From Cepaea nemoralis (Eukaryota; Mollusca; Gastropoda; Stylommatophora; Helicidae), in contig JACEFZ010028301.1 in assembly GCA_014155875.1 (NCBI GenBank), positions 1 to 64,000 on the forward strand: a stretch of 64,000 bases of DNA. Reading direction: 5' to 3'. The notes under the pieces were generated by a model, which made no database searches, was not told the DNA's origin, and worked only from the letters and a program-made list of their open reading frames with translations. Below, one piece after another: positions 45,352 through 57,058 of this stretch (the first letter of the stretch is position 1; each line of letters starts with the position of its first letter). The translations under genes and the position numbers were made by a program.

Positions 45352-45385
45352 GTCTGTCTCTCTGTCTGTCTGTTTACTTACCTAC
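45216..45385. repeat. (CTGC)n/(CTGT)n microsatellite
   Basis: Tetranucleotide array interspersed with CCGC. The CLPACLPACL translation is an artefact. Confidence 0.95.
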
Positions 45386-45393
45386 CTGCGGGC

Positions 45394-45686
45394 CTGCTCC
45401 GTGGCAAAGAGATTACTGACGCGGTTCGTGATTCCACATACCCGCGTTCGAAACACAGCTGCGCGCGATCGGCAGCAGACAGCGTTGCGTTGTTTTTTTA
45501 CGAAATGGTATGGGTGCCCACATACCCGCGTTCAAAGCACAGCTGCGCGCGATTTGGCAGCAGACAGGGTTGCGTTAGTTTTTTACGAAATGGTATGGGT
45601 GCCGGTCGTTCAGACAGCAATAGCAAACGACTGGACAATACTACTGCTAATGTTGACCGCAACGTCCTGTAAAGGATATGCAACTA
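45394..45686 (+). repeat. SINE-core copy with internal 83-bp tandem duplication
   Basis: The segment from CACATACCCGCGTTCRAARC to CGAAATGGTATGGGTGCC occurs twice in tandem (about 45,437-45,520 and 45,521-45,603). The core and 3' end TCCTGTAAAGGATATGCAAC follow. It shares its head region with the 6.6-kb copy. Confidence 0.85.
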
Positions 45687-45715
45687 ACTTTTTAACCTAC
45701 CTACCTTACTACCAG

Positions 45716-45762
45716 TCTGCCTGCCCGCCAGCCCGCCCGCCCGCCCGTCCGTCCATCCGTCC

Positions 45763-45812
<50 letters not shown>
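45716..45812. repeat. (CCGC/CCGT)n to (CTGT)n microsatellite
   Basis: CCGCCCGC and CCGTCCGT units pass into TCTG repeats. Confidence 0.95.
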
Positions 45813-46016
45813 TCCTCTGGAGAAATCACCCAGTAGCACAAGTTACCGTTATGAAGGAAAAGGTGGGATCCTGCAGAAATGTCCGGGGAAATTATGAACC
45901 ATCTGGTGATGATTCGGTTACAATTATCACTGACTTATGGATCTACGCATGTGCGTGTTTTGTATGTTGATTCACATAAACACTCACTCACTACTCACTC
46001 ATTCACTCAGTCACAA

Positions 46017-46024
<8 letters not shown>

Positions 46025-46103
<79 letters not shown>

Positions 46104-46132
46104 TAGAGAGAGAGGGAGATAGAGATAGGAAG
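46025..46132. repeat. (GA)n microsatellite with interruptions
   Basis: GA run preceded by a short CACTCA/CACA tract. Confidence 0.95.
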
Positions 46133-46184
46133 AGAGAGAGTGAAAGAGATAGAACACGAAAAGGATCATTGAACCTTTATTACG

Positions 46185-46372
46185 TGTATCGAGGCGTCGT
46201 GGACATACGATGCTAACACCCATGATTTTATCAACCAACCGGAACTCGAGGGGCGATGGTGTCTATACCACACTGGTCGCTTTTATTTCTCAAGACATTT
46301 ACTGGTACGCATCTTAATTTTAGGCTGTATCGCTGCACGCACGCACGCACGCGCGCGCGCGCGCGCGCACAG
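46185..46372 (-). repeat. SINE family 3 fragment followed by (GCAC)n-(GC)n
   Basis: The plus strand carries the body complement (GGAACTCGAGGGGCGATGGT, TTAATTTTAGGCTGTATCG). It then passes into GCACGCAC and an alternating GC run near 46,338-46,371, which could adopt Z-form DNA. Confidence 0.55.
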
Positions 46373-48525
46373 ACATACCCACTGCTACGATGCTTGTCTC
46401 CTATAATGTCTTCTCTCTTCCAATCACGCTCGCTGTCTAAACAAAACATTGTAGCAGCTCAACGGGAGCCTTAACTTAAATGTCAACGATAATGATGGTA
46501 TAAACGGGCTGGGGGGGGCAATCCACGTCCAATAAACTTAAATAGTAGTTGCTCGGTCGGCACAGGTTATAATAATAATTATTGACCATGCCCATAATGC
46601 TGGGAGGATTGGTCAAAATACATAATAATAATGATTACTGAGAATATATAATTTCAAACTGCCGAATCCCGAGGCTAACCCTATTTCACTAACTAAATGA
46701 CAATGGAATTTGCTTGCGTGGCCATCGTTCTAATACCTATATTAACGTTTGTCCTAGGTTCCGTTGACCTATGTCTGGTATGACGCACATGACTTTTAAT
46801 TGCTGATCGCTCCGGCCAGTTATGATGCGCTCAATTCTTTCATTTCTCCTGCGCCCTGCGTTTAATATGTCCTTGTCATCAAACTGTGCCTATTTCCTGA
46901 CGTTGCCGAGTCTCATATGCGGTCCCTACCTTTCTAGCTATCGTTCTGAAAGTTCGGTGTTACATCAAACCGCGTCTTCAGAGGTTTCAAACTAATGTTA
47001 ATGGCTAACCTTAGTTCTCATGACGTATCTATACTTTGATCATGCGCTCATGTGATTCTCTTTGTATCTGCCACAATTTTTCATCCGATTAATCATGACT
47101 GTAGACGCTACATGCAGTGTGGCCCCCCCCCTATTTTGAAGTGCAACATTTTAGTCAACGGTTGTCAACTATGAATTACGGTGAAACATACTGAGGTCAT
47201 TTCTTATATAATAAATATATATATCTATATATATATATATATTATATATATATATGTGTGTGGTGTTGTGTGTGTGTGTTCCAACATACTTATAATTGTG
47301 CTAATATGATGGTATGGTCTGCTATTAATCACACACAAAATCTCATTAAAAATATTATTATATTACGGGCACGCACTTCTATCTATACCCCCGGTATACG
47401 TCGTGTAGCACCAGCCTATGGGAGGGCTGTGCTAACTAATCTATAAGCTTCATAAGGTCCCGCGTCCTCCCCATAGTAGTCCCTCATTTACCAATAAAGA
47501 CAAGCATCCCCAACCAAAGCTATAAAACCCGATCGAGGAGACGTGTGTGATTAAATGGTACCATTCCCTCTGTATTAGTATTGGAGATATGGAATCTACA
47601 TATATATCAATGACTTTTCTTTCAACTTGCTATCTTGTCATACGTGGTTACCACTTGACGTTTCCTTGTTTAAAACGAAATTCGCTAGGTGAAGTTTGCT
47701 GCCTTCGTAGCTGTAGTCCCAGTGGCATCATATGAGTTCTCTGGGCCTTTTTGTTTCTTTTAATTCTATCTATGAGATCCGAGGTCATATGCGTCTTTGC
47801 TTCTTTTCTATTCTGTTGACTTGGTTTTATAGTTCGCTATACCGTATGCCTATTAACGTGGATGGGTGTCAACAACAAAATTCTATAACCGTAATTGTTG
47901 CATTAAAATAAAATTAAATCTGCAATTGCTAACATTGTAATATCATATTGACAATCCGTAATGTAACATGCAATATTATACCACGTAAAAACCATATTTG
48001 TAGCCTAATCTTCTCCTATGATTGTGGGTGGTTTTGACTTTTGTCAACTTTAGCTCTGCTATTGGGTATATACACTTAGTTTGCCTCTTCAATAATACGT
48101 ATGAGGTTAAATATTCAAAGTGTTAACCGCCATCAGAGTACCAGGAACACTTATGTGAATAAACCATTAAAGCCACAACTTAAAATATAAAAAAAATCAA
48201 GCATAATACATAACAACAATATAATAGTTACCGTAATATTATCTTAACCTGAAATACTGGAAAATCATCATGTATGCAATTTCAGAATACTCTTACTCAG
48301 TCATGCTATTCAATCCTTTTTATATAAGCATTTATGTTTAGTCTGCAATGTTCTGTGTATCTGTTGTTTTTGAAATGAAATCGGGTATTTATCATTGGAC
48401 TGTGTTTTGCAATTAAAATTATCTCTACTATACCAAACAACAATCTCTGTCGTTATGTACTGACATTATATAACTTATATCCTTATGTACTATTATCACT
48501 TGTTCCATGATGCATGAATGGTCAT
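46373..48525. other. No gene recognised; (TA)n near 47,214-47,255
   Basis: AT-rich, apparently single-copy sequence with a TA microsatellite. No splice-supported exon or element. Confidence 0.5.
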
Positions 48526-49094
48526 CATCATCAAGTGCCGTGCCGGCTGGCGTAGGCGTTCATGGCTCTCCATAGATCTCGGTCTTTGGTTTTCTGGATC
48601 AACTCTGCTGCTGATATTCCTCCATGCCACCGTCTCAATCCATCCAGCATCACTCCTCTTGGTCTACCTCTGCCTCTTTTCCCCTCGATCTTTCCAGGTG
48701 TCACGATGTTCTCCAATGCCTCTCTTCTCATCACATGACCGAGGAAAGCTGTTTGTCTCTGTCTTATTGTTGTATATAATGTTCTAGTTTGATTAGCCTG
48801 TTTCAGGCAGTCGTCGTTAGTTACTCTGGCAGTCCAAGGAATTCGCAACATTCGTCTCAGGAACCACATCTCTGTTGCTTCTAATTTCTTCTTAATTTGT
48901 TCATTTACATTCCAAGATTCACTGCCATACAGCAAAACTGGTTCTACATAGCATTTCAGCCCTCTCTTTCTTACATTCAGTGATAGTGACTTATTGCATA
49001 AGATACTCTTCATTTTCTGAAATGCGGCTTTTGCCTGCCCTATTCTGCTCCTAATCTCTGTTGTACATCTTCCATCTGATGTTATAAATGCCAC
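48526..49094 (-). pseudogene. LINE reverse-transcriptase C-terminal fragment
   Basis: The minus strand is open for 187 codons: RIGQAKAAFQKMKSILCN, LKCYVEPVLLYGSESWNVN, EMWFLRRMLRIPWTARVTN, FLGHVMRREALEN, RGRGRPRGVMLDGL and a final DRDLWRAMNAYASRHGT. This is the standard post-palm region of EN-RT LINEs, with the YGSE.W and GHVMRRE motifs. The RT catalytic box lies outside the fragment. The frame continues in altered form to about 49,140. It is the best-preserved relative of the fragment at 1.5 kb. Confidence 0.85.
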
Positions 49095-49144
49095 TAGGTA
49101 TCTAAAATTATCAACTTGGTTAAGGATTTTCCCTTCTATTTCTA

Positions 49145-49699
49145 TGTCACATGAATGGTAAGTGAATGATATGTTAAATGTATGACTGCCATGACCCTCT
49201 CATCGACGGTGTGAAGAGAGAACCATGACGTACAAATACAAATATGTGTTCGTGAAGTTGGAGTATGATAACGATTGTTGATGCTAAGTAAGTATGGTTC
49301 ATGACATGAAGTTATCAAGGAAGTAACTAATATGTACACACAATATATTAGAGTCCGATATCTCGTAGTGAAGATGTCCGTAGGTGTTGCCCAACTATAA
49401 CATCGACTTATATCACGATCGACTCGAACTTGAACAAAAGTCTGACATCACCATAACACAATACTCGGAGTAGTGTCGAGCTGAAAAGGTTTGAATGGCT
49501 TCACAAAGGTCCTCTATGCAATGTCACTATATCACATCACTCGGAGTAGTATCGAGCTGACAAGGTTCGAATGTCTTCATAATCGTCCTCAAAACAATCT
49601 GGCAATTAATCAAATTGGAAAAAAAAAATTTACCTATCTGACAACAATTATCCTAATTAATTAACATATATCAAATTGTTTGTCGTATACTACCTGCTT
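49145..49699. other. No gene recognised
   Basis: It contains a diverged direct repeat around 49,455 and 49,535 (CTCGGAGTAGTRTCGAGCTGA). No coding support. Confidence 0.5.
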
Positions 49700-50388
49700 T
49701 CTGTTAGCGCCGAACGTTGGGCGGCGCTTACCAAATCCGACACCCCACATTGTGCCAACGGCTTCGGGCGGAAGAGCGCAATTGGGAGGGTACAAGCTTT
49801 ACCCTGGTGCGAGGAAATGCAAGCTAAAGACAAAATATCAAGGCAGGGCAGACCAGACCCTAAGCCTTGGTTAGCGGCTGGTCTAGGATCGAAGCTCCGA
49901 CAGGCGGACAGTTAGAGCATTGCTTTGATGATCCGGCAGCTTCTGCAGCTTGCCTTGTTCCAGATGTAGGGGTGTTACCTTTCCTCTGGAGTGAACTAGG
50001 CAGGCCGAGAGAGGGATCATGCTGCATGGGCAACACATGATCTCTATATTTTAGCCCAGGCTTTGTGCTATGGAGAGGCAATAACTCCTTCCCTGAACTT
50101 AACTGGTCTCGGAATCAAAGCGAGAGGCAACTGTTACGGGTTATAAGTCCCTGTCAATTGGCGTAGACATAGGGCGCCACGCGTTGCCTCTGACGGTGGG
50201 AGACACCTACAGGTGTCACTGATCAGCTACCGCCCGCCTCAAGCTGGGCATCCCCCGGTCAATTGGGTGCTGATCCGCCACAGCCTGCCTGCTTCAATGG
50301 GTGCTTGGGGCTAGGACAAAATCTGAATCGCAGGCTGTAAAACCAATGCTCCAGGTATAAACAAAAATAAAAATAGAAACCTCAAGCT

Positions 50389-50795
50389 ACGGATTGCAAC
50401 CTGGAACGTGAGAACCATGTGTCCAGGATTTTCCACTGACTTGACCAATATTGACGATGTGAGAAAAACGGCTGTGATTGATGCCGAACTCAATCGTCTT
50501 AACATTGATATTGCTGGCCTGCAGGAGACTCGCCTCGCTGAGGAAGGGTCACTCAGGGAAAACAATTACACCTTTTTTTTGGAAGGGTAGAGGGCAGGCA
50601 GAAAAAAGCAACATGGTGTGGGCTTTGCAGTGAAGAATTCGCTACTGGGAATGATTGAAATTCCAGCAGGAGGACATGAAAGACTATTATCCCTGCGCTT
50701 GGAAACCTCTTGTAAGTTTGCTGCCATTATTAATGCATATGCACCGAAACTCGATTCCTCTGATGACTATGTGAATGATTCATCTATGAGGAGTT
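50389..50795 (+). pseudogene. LINE-A endonuclease, N-terminal part
   Basis: IATWNVRTMCPGF opens an APE-type endonuclease (catalytic N in WNVR). AELNRLNIDIAGLQETRL follows with the catalytic glutamate in QETR. A stop at the FFLEG position and a frameshift follow, then HGVGFAVKNSLLG and LRLETSCKFAAIINAYAP. The frame reaches YEELDSV, where LINE-B interrupts it. The endonuclease nicks target DNA to prime reverse transcription. The poly-T run near 50,570 is a likely site of one inactivating change. Confidence 0.85.
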
Positions 50796-50808
50796 AGACT
50801 CCGTGATC

Positions 50809-50893
50809 CCCCTCTGCTGTGTGTCCACCGTGACGAGGCAGAGGGGCTTGTGTGTTCCAATGACCCCAAGAGCTATGCCGACGGTAGCACAGC
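50809..50893 (+). ncRNA. Candidate HDV-like self-cleaving fold at the LINE-B 5' end
   Basis: From the second base of the element, CCCCTCT (50,809-50,815) pairs with AGAGGGG (50,840-50,846). GCTGTG (50,816-50,821) pairs with CACAGC (50,888-50,893), making a pseudoknot. CCACC and GAGG lie between them as a possible short P3. P1 starting at the element's first bases, a P2 directly after it and a small P3 are the layout of HDV-like ribozymes known at the 5' ends of several LINE groups. A clear P4 and the catalytic cytosine context were not resolved. Confidence 0.4.
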
Positions 50894-51257
50894 TACTGGT
50901 AGGGTCACCCATGTCGGACAGGTCAAGGGAGAGGGACCAGACCAAGTGACACACAAATCTGCTGCCTTGTAGGTAGCCTGAGGACAGTCAAAGGCTAGGG
51001 AATGCATCCCGATCAAATGCTTGTCGAAATCGGATGTACTGAGCCACAGGCTTGACAAAGCAGTGCAACGTAACTTAATTCATGATGTCACAAATCAAAA
51101 TTAATCGTTATGGTGCTAATAACGCGAAGTCCCATCAGGCGGTGATAGTGCCGGGCCCCCTGCCTCGAGGGGGTCCACCCATGACTACTGGTGGTCACCT
51201 TCACTGTGCTGTGGAGTCAAGGCACAGAGGAGTAGGTTAAGAGCTATTGACCAAATA

Positions 51258-52230
51258 CCAAGGACACTCAACATACTACAGTGGAATGCAGAAAGAGTTA
51301 TAACAAGAAAGTCTCCCTAACACAGCGTCTTCATAAAGATAGAATAGATGTGGCATGCATTCAAGAGACACACCTCAATGCCAATCACAAACTCTCAGTC
51401 AGAGGATACCAGGACACAAAGGAGGAGTTCTAATACTTACACGAAATACAATACCTTGCAGCGAAGTATCTGTGATCTCTGACAACCAAACGGAAATTAT
51501 AGGTGTTGATATAATGATAAAGGACGTCAAAATAAGAATTTACAATCTGTATAGCCCAGCAGATAAGGACCTCACACTATCAAACATGAAAATAACTGAC
51601 ACAAACTGCATTATTGTCGGAGACTTTAATAGCCGTTCAGAAAGATGGGGATACCCAGATACTGACAAAAGAGGAGATGAAGTGGAGGACTGGGAAATAG
51701 ACGCAAATCTCTATCTACTCAACAAAGCGGGATGACACACCGAGCTTCTACTCCAGAAGATGGCTTACCACTTCTACTCCAGACTTAGCTTTCTGCACAG
51801 GAGACATCCTCCACAAAATCGATCGCCATGTGCTTGACCAATTAGCAGGTAGTGACCACAGACCAATCAAGCTTGTAATGAATATGGAGTATGTTCCACA
51901 GGAGCAAAAGCCTTTGCCCCGCTGGAATTACAAACGAGCAGATTGGGACAGATTTGCCATACTAACAGACAAATATTGTGAAAACATAAATACACGACAT
52001 GGCAACATGAAGCAAATGGTGGAAAGTCTAAATAGAGCAATAATACAGGCAGCCACTGAGTCTATTCCAAGAGGAGCGAGGAAAAATTACAAACCATACT
52101 GGACTGAAGAACTACAAATTTTGGAGGACAAAGTTGAAGATGCCAGGAAGACAGCAGAGAGAGAGAACAAACATGTGAAGCGAACGTCTCTCTCAAAGCC
52201 ATCTCAGCAAAATATAAAAGAACAGTAAAT
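51258..52230 (+). pseudogene. LINE-B endonuclease region
   Basis: LNILQWNAERV begins the APE-type domain. VACIQETHLN holds the catalytic glutamate, IVGDFNSRSERWGYPD the catalytic D/N pair and LAGSDHRPIKLVM the terminal SDH. These motifs occur in the right order but in three different frames, with stops at about 51,320, 51,400 and 51,733, so the domain is dead. The linker after it is rich in charged residues (EELQILEDKVEDARKTAER), probably a coiled segment leading to the RT. Confidence 0.8.
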
Positions 52231-52404
52231 CAAACAACAAGAGATTGTTGGAGGGAAAAAACTGAAAACCTGAATTTTGATAGGGATGGAAACAAACTAT
52301 GGAAACTAGTGAAAGCCATGAACAATGAAGGACCTAGAAACAAACAAATTACAATTAAACAAGGAAATGCCTTGCTTACATGAAAAAAGGCTGCAAATGC
52401 ACTA

Positions 52405-55400
52405 ATGGAACACTATGCAAGTGCAAACCACATTGATATTACAACCGAACAGAAGAAAACAACCAAAGACAAACATATACACCATAGAAATACAGAGACA
52501 TACAGAAATACAGATATGATGGTAAATCTAACAATGGAAGAAATGGAACAGGCAATGAATACTCTAAAAAAGAAGAAATCACCAGGAAAGGATGGAATCA
52601 CAAATGAAATGCTAATAGGACTAGGCACTAAGGCAAAAAAGAAACTACTAGCAGTCCTAAATTACAGCTGGAAGAGAGGAATAGTCCCAAAAAAAGGAAA
52701 ACACCTGGAAGAACCAAATGGCTATCGACCTATCAGTCTACTTAGCTGTGTAGGAAAATTAATGGAACGCATTATCAATGGCAGGCTAACATGGCATCTG
52801 GAAGAAAACAAACTCTTAACACCACACCAAGCAGGATTCAGAAAGTACAGATCCACTGAAGATCAAATAACCTATATAGCTCAGGAAATAGAGGATGCCT
52901 TCCAAGAGAAAAAGCACACACTAGCGGTCTGGATAGATTTAGAAAAAGCATTTGATAAAGTATGGAAGGAAGGACTGAAAGTAAAACTGCAAAAAATGCA
53001 TGTTTGTGGGAAAATGTACAAATGGATCAGCCACTACCTTGAGAACAGAACTGCCAGGACAAAAGTACAAGGACAAACCAGCAAAATGATGCTGTTGGAG
53101 CAAGGTGTCCCCCAAGGAGGAGTTCTTTCACCAACATTATTCCTAGCACATATAAATGACATCACGGAAAATTTTCTGTCCAGAGTACACACATCATCCT
53201 TTGCAGATGACCTAGCCATATGGACATCTGAAGAATATATTAGTACATCTAACAGCAGAATACAGCAAGCCCTATTAGCGCTAGAGGAGTGGTCAAAATC
53301 ATGGCTAGTGAAGATAAGTGAGGAGAAAACAACATGCACAGTGTTCTCCCTCTCAAATAAAACTCAGCAACCTAAGCTGGTATTGAATGGAAAAATATTG
53401 CGCCATGAAGAAAATCCAAACTATCTAGGAGTCACCTTTGATCGTCGCCTGACATGGTGTCATATATTTTTGAAGGGAGTGGGAGATCACTGTAGTGCAT
53501 GCCCCATCTCTAACAAAAGATGTAGAGCCCCATCCTCTTCTATCTTCAATAACCCCAGAATATGAACCTTGAGTTATCTGCAGGCCTCGTTTTGTTAAGT
53601 ATTGTCTAGGAGATATAGATTATGGCCCTGGTAAGAATGGTAATTTACTAATTGGGAATCTGCCCCTTCTCCAATGATTCTTTAGCTCTGGAGCCCCCTT
53701 TTAGTTTATCAAATCTGAGGAAAGTCAGGAGAATTTTCTCAGCCTGATTTAGATGAAGAAAACATGGATGTTGAGCAGTTGATAGGTATAGAGTCTTTTA
53801 TTTCCCCCTTTAGTAAGTCATTATGAGTTAATTTATCTTTTAACAATCAAACACATAATCAATCACATTAGATTTTGACAACATGATGCACAAAGAAGTT
53901 GTTGACAGATAGGTTTGAACTTGACAAATTAACAGAAGGTCAATTCATGTTAATCATTTATTGACTGGCCTGAGCCTTCTGGTCAGTACATACATCTCTA
54001 TTGTGATTTACACAAAGTAATAGAACAGTTGCACATTGGACCATTGTCCCAGACAATCAATAACAAGCATCAATATATGAAATGTCAACAAGTGTGAAAA
54101 CATAGTAAACATTTTGATGTTGTACATATTAAGTATGATAGTGGTGTCTCAACCATAACATATCAGTGTTCCTGTAATTGGGTGTGGGTTCTACCTATGA
54201 GAAAATGTAACCTGGTGACTGGAGGATTAGGTAAGCCAGGGTCCATTGACTGATGGATCCACTTCAGGTCTGCCCGTATAGCTCCACTGAAGGCCTCCCC
54301 ATGCTCTGCTCATAGCGAAGTCATCCTCCCTCTCACTTGTGGTTCATCTCCTCTCTCGGCTTCCCTCTCTCAGGTCTGATTTAGGTGGTTAGTTTGCTGA
54401 TGTGTTGGGTGGTTGTTGGTATGTAGCCACCAAGATCACTCGGATCCAGACTTTTGCCTTGTCCATTGAATTTTTGATCACACAATCTTCTCACATCCGT
54501 CCATGGAGCGAGTTCAGACAAAAGTGCGGGCTGATTAACATTTCTGATGAAATGGGGATATATGTTAATTATGCACTGGCGCGAAGGCGGGTCAGGTGGT
54601 TTTCTCATCCAATGATTTTCCGAGCTTGGTCTGATGAAATCCTTCCAAGAATCCACGTCATTTGTCACTTGTTCAGTTCCAGTTTCGATGTTAAGTTTTA
54701 CGTCCCAATCTCCAATTGCGTTTGTGAAGTCAATTTCTTTTAATGTTGTTTCCTCTTTTTGCGGCATTTGTTGATAAGATGAATAATGTTGGCTGCGTTA
54801 TGCCACACATGGAAAACACAGGCTGAGAAAAATCGAACAAGAGCAAGGCAAAGAATGGCAATCATGAAAAAGCTTGCTGGTACAACGTGGGGAGCAGATG
54901 AGAAAGTTCTCAAGAAGTTATATACTGGACGGGTGAGGCCAGTATTGGAATATGGCATTGCAGCTTGGGAAACAGCAGCTAAGTCAAACTTTAACAAAAT
55001 AAGTAGAGTCCAAAATCAAGGAATGCGAATCATAACTGGAAGCCTGAAGACAAAGCCTATTAATGAACTAGAAAAGATCACTTGTTTACAACCAATGCAG
55101 GACAGAAGAGATAGCAGAGCCCAGCAACAAGCAGAAAAATTTAGAAGATTGACAGACCACCCTATGTATAAAAGGTTTCATGGTTTTGGAAAGGGAAGAC
55201 TGAAGCGTAGCAACTTTGTAGAAACTGCAAAACGAAAGATTAGGGCAGATCCTATACTTAACATATCAACTGTCAAACCCATTTACAATGCACACAAGTT
55301 CCCAGCTTGGAGACAGCAGCAACTGCCTGAGATGATAGAAAACATTCCTGGTATTGAGAAAAAGAACACTCAGAATGAAACTGAAAGAAGAAAAATAACC

Positions 55401-56165
55401 CTAAACTACATAAAAGAACATTACCCAAGCAGCAATTGGACCCATGCATATACAGATGGATCAGCCAAAAGATTCAATAGAGAAATGGAGGAGGAGGAAT
55501 TCTCCTAATTTAAAAAATGGAGTGAAAAAAAAGCACATTCAAGTGGCAACTGGACAATTTTCAAGTAACTTCAAAGCGGAGGTAGAGGCTCTGAAAACTG
55601 CAGCAGAAATGCTCTTGATGGAGGAAAATAAAGAGAAGCAAATAGCTATCTTCACAGATGCAAAGTCAGCTGTCTCAATACTGAAGAGCAATAACAGCAC
55701 AGAACTAAGCTGACCTAAGAGCAGCACTCCATGGTCTATGCCAGAAATCCAAAAAAGTTGTAATACAGTGGATCCCATCACATTGCAGTATACCTGGAAA
55801 CGAAGAGGCTGACAGACTGGCAAAAGAGGGCGGACGACTACCACAAGCCTGACATAGACATAACCTATAATGAGGCAAAGAGGTTGATAAAAAGCACTTA
55901 TAGAACCAAATGGGAATCAGATCATGTAGGCCACCATAAGGATGATGCATATTACAAACTCGACCGAAGAGAACAAGTAGCAATCTTCAGACTCCGCACA
56001 GGACATAACAGGTTGAAATACCACTTGTTCAATAAACTAAAGATGGGAGATACCGATGAATGTAATTGTCGAACTGGAAAAATGACAGCAAAACATTTGC
56101 TGCAGGATTGCCCAATATATGCAGAACACAGAAAGATATTTTGGCCCACACCTGCTTCATTTTAG
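52405..56165 (+). pseudogene. LINE-B reverse transcriptase, RNase H and C-terminal zinc-knuckle-like region
   Basis: RT blocks are KKKSPGKDGITNEMLIG, NGYRPISLLSCVGKLMERII, AVWIDLEKAFDKVW, GVPQGGVLSPTLF and the catalytic FADDLAIW at 53,200-53,223. The frame reaches DRRLTW at 53,457 and, with the LTR-like insert removed, continues in frame at 54,813 as KTQAEKNRTRARQR. RNase H motifs are HAYTDGSAK, FKAEVEALK, AIFTDAKSAV and GNEEADRLAKEGG, crossing two frameshifts. The last piece has RLRTGHNRLKYHL and CNCRTGKMTAKHLLQDC, a typical Cys-His end for this group. This places LINE-B in the I/Jockey-like lineages that retain RNase H. Confidence 0.88.
53458..54807. mobile_element. 1,350-bp LTR-like insert in LINE-B (probable solo LTR)
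   Basis: It starts TGTCATATATTTTTGAAGGG and ends GCGTTATGCCACA, so the termini are TGT..ACA. The 5-bp duplication CATGG is at 53,453-53,457 and 54,808-54,812. Removing the insert and one CATGG restores the RT frame exactly. TG..CA ends with 5-bp duplication fit an LTR retroelement. No gag or pol is recognised. A 128-codon minus-strand frame at 54,381-54,767 is unusual for an LTR and unexplained. Orientation is unknown. Confidence 0.75.
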
Positions 56166-56314
56166 GACAAGCTGTATGGAGATATCAACAAGCTCAATTT
56201 GACCGCAGCTTACTTTAACTACATACAGGTTGACATTTAAAGGTGTATGAAGAAGTATTCAGACTGCCACACTTCATACCACAGGTATGTCGGTTACAAA
56301 AGCCTCCCAGAGGC

Positions 56315-56600
56315 ATGAAATGGAATATTGCTTGGATAGCAAATCCATTACGTGGAAAGTCCGAATCAAAAGCTCACTGTGTGGGCTTCATAAAAGGTGG
56401 AAAAAGTGTCCTAGTGGCACAAAATGGAATATTGCTTGGCTAGCAAATCCATTACGTGGAAAGTCCGAATCAAAAGCTCACTGTGTGGGCTTCATAAAAG
56501 GTGGAAAAAGTGTCCTAGTGGCACGAAATGGAATATTGCTCGGATAGCAAATCCATTATGCGGAAAGTCCGAATCGAAAGCTCACTGTGTGGATGTCATC
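56315..56600. repeat. About 103-bp tandem repeat in the LINE-B 3' UTR
   Basis: Nearly three units share AAATGGAATATTGCTTGG, AAATCCATTACGTGGAAAGT, CGAATCAAAAGCTCACTGTG and GGTGGAAAAAGTGTCC. Units one and two differ at only a few positions, so the duplication is recent relative to the element's other damage. Confidence 0.9.
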
Positions 56601-56900
56601 TGCACACTGCATTCTTCTGGTTTCCGGAAGAACAGCCTATGGTTAACGGAAGGCCCAATATACGGAAGTGAGGCTAAGCAGCCATGTGCAGGACGTGACG
56701 ATTCCTTGGGTGAGCCCAGTACCAGAGCGCTGTGTGTTGGCTCTGCAATTATGGAAGCCTCCTTGGATGGCGGGGAATGCCCATGGTCTGCCCCTGCCTT
56801 CCCTTGAGGGCTTGACCAGGATGTCTTTGGCTGTTCTATATGGGCCAGCTAGGATGGGAGATAACACCACAACAGTGAGAGTCAAACGTCCTAAGAAACC

Positions 56901-57046
56901 CCCGGGAAGGTTAACCCGGTCAACAAAACCAGCAGAAGTCGGATGTGTCGGCCTAACGGCGCAAGAACGCAGCTCTGCTGTAAACAGGCACAACGCAATC
57001 ACATCAGGAAAAAAAAACTCCGGATGAACGCAGAAGAAGAAGAAGA
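56901..57046 (+). repeat. SINE-G-like 3' terminal block of LINE-B
   Basis: It aligns with the SINE-G copies from their first base (CCCGGGAAGG) to the (GAA)n tail. It has no target duplication of its own: the right flank is the LINE-B duplication. It is therefore the LINE's own 3' end, not a separate insertion. GGAAAAAAAAACTCCGG can form the same terminal stem. Confidence 0.75.
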
Positions 57047-57058
57047 AGACTCCGTGAT

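Larger units (their letters stand above)
50808..57046 (+). mobile_element. LINE-B, apparently full-length, inserted in LINE-A; itself interrupted
   Basis: Exact borders come from the 12-bp duplication AGACTCCGTGAT. The insert starts with a C-rich fold (see the ribozyme entry). It carries APE endonuclease, RT and RNase H regions and 103-bp repeats in the 3' UTR, and ends with a SINE-G-like block and (GAA)n. A 1,350-bp LTR-like insert splits the RT region, leaving about 4.9 kb of LINE-B. An intact 5' start is unusual, since most LINE copies are 5'-truncated. Numerous frameshifts in the endonuclease show it is no longer active. Confidence 0.9.

Noticed and set aside
45173..45970. 265-codon Cys/Leu/Pro-rich frame
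   Set aside because: Spans two tetranucleotide arrays and a SINE with a tandem duplication. It is not a conserved protein.
49706..49728. HDV-like ribozyme at the LINE-A 5' end
   Set aside because: The 7-bp stem AGCGCCG/CGGCGCT has only a 9-nt loop, leaving no room for P2 and P3.
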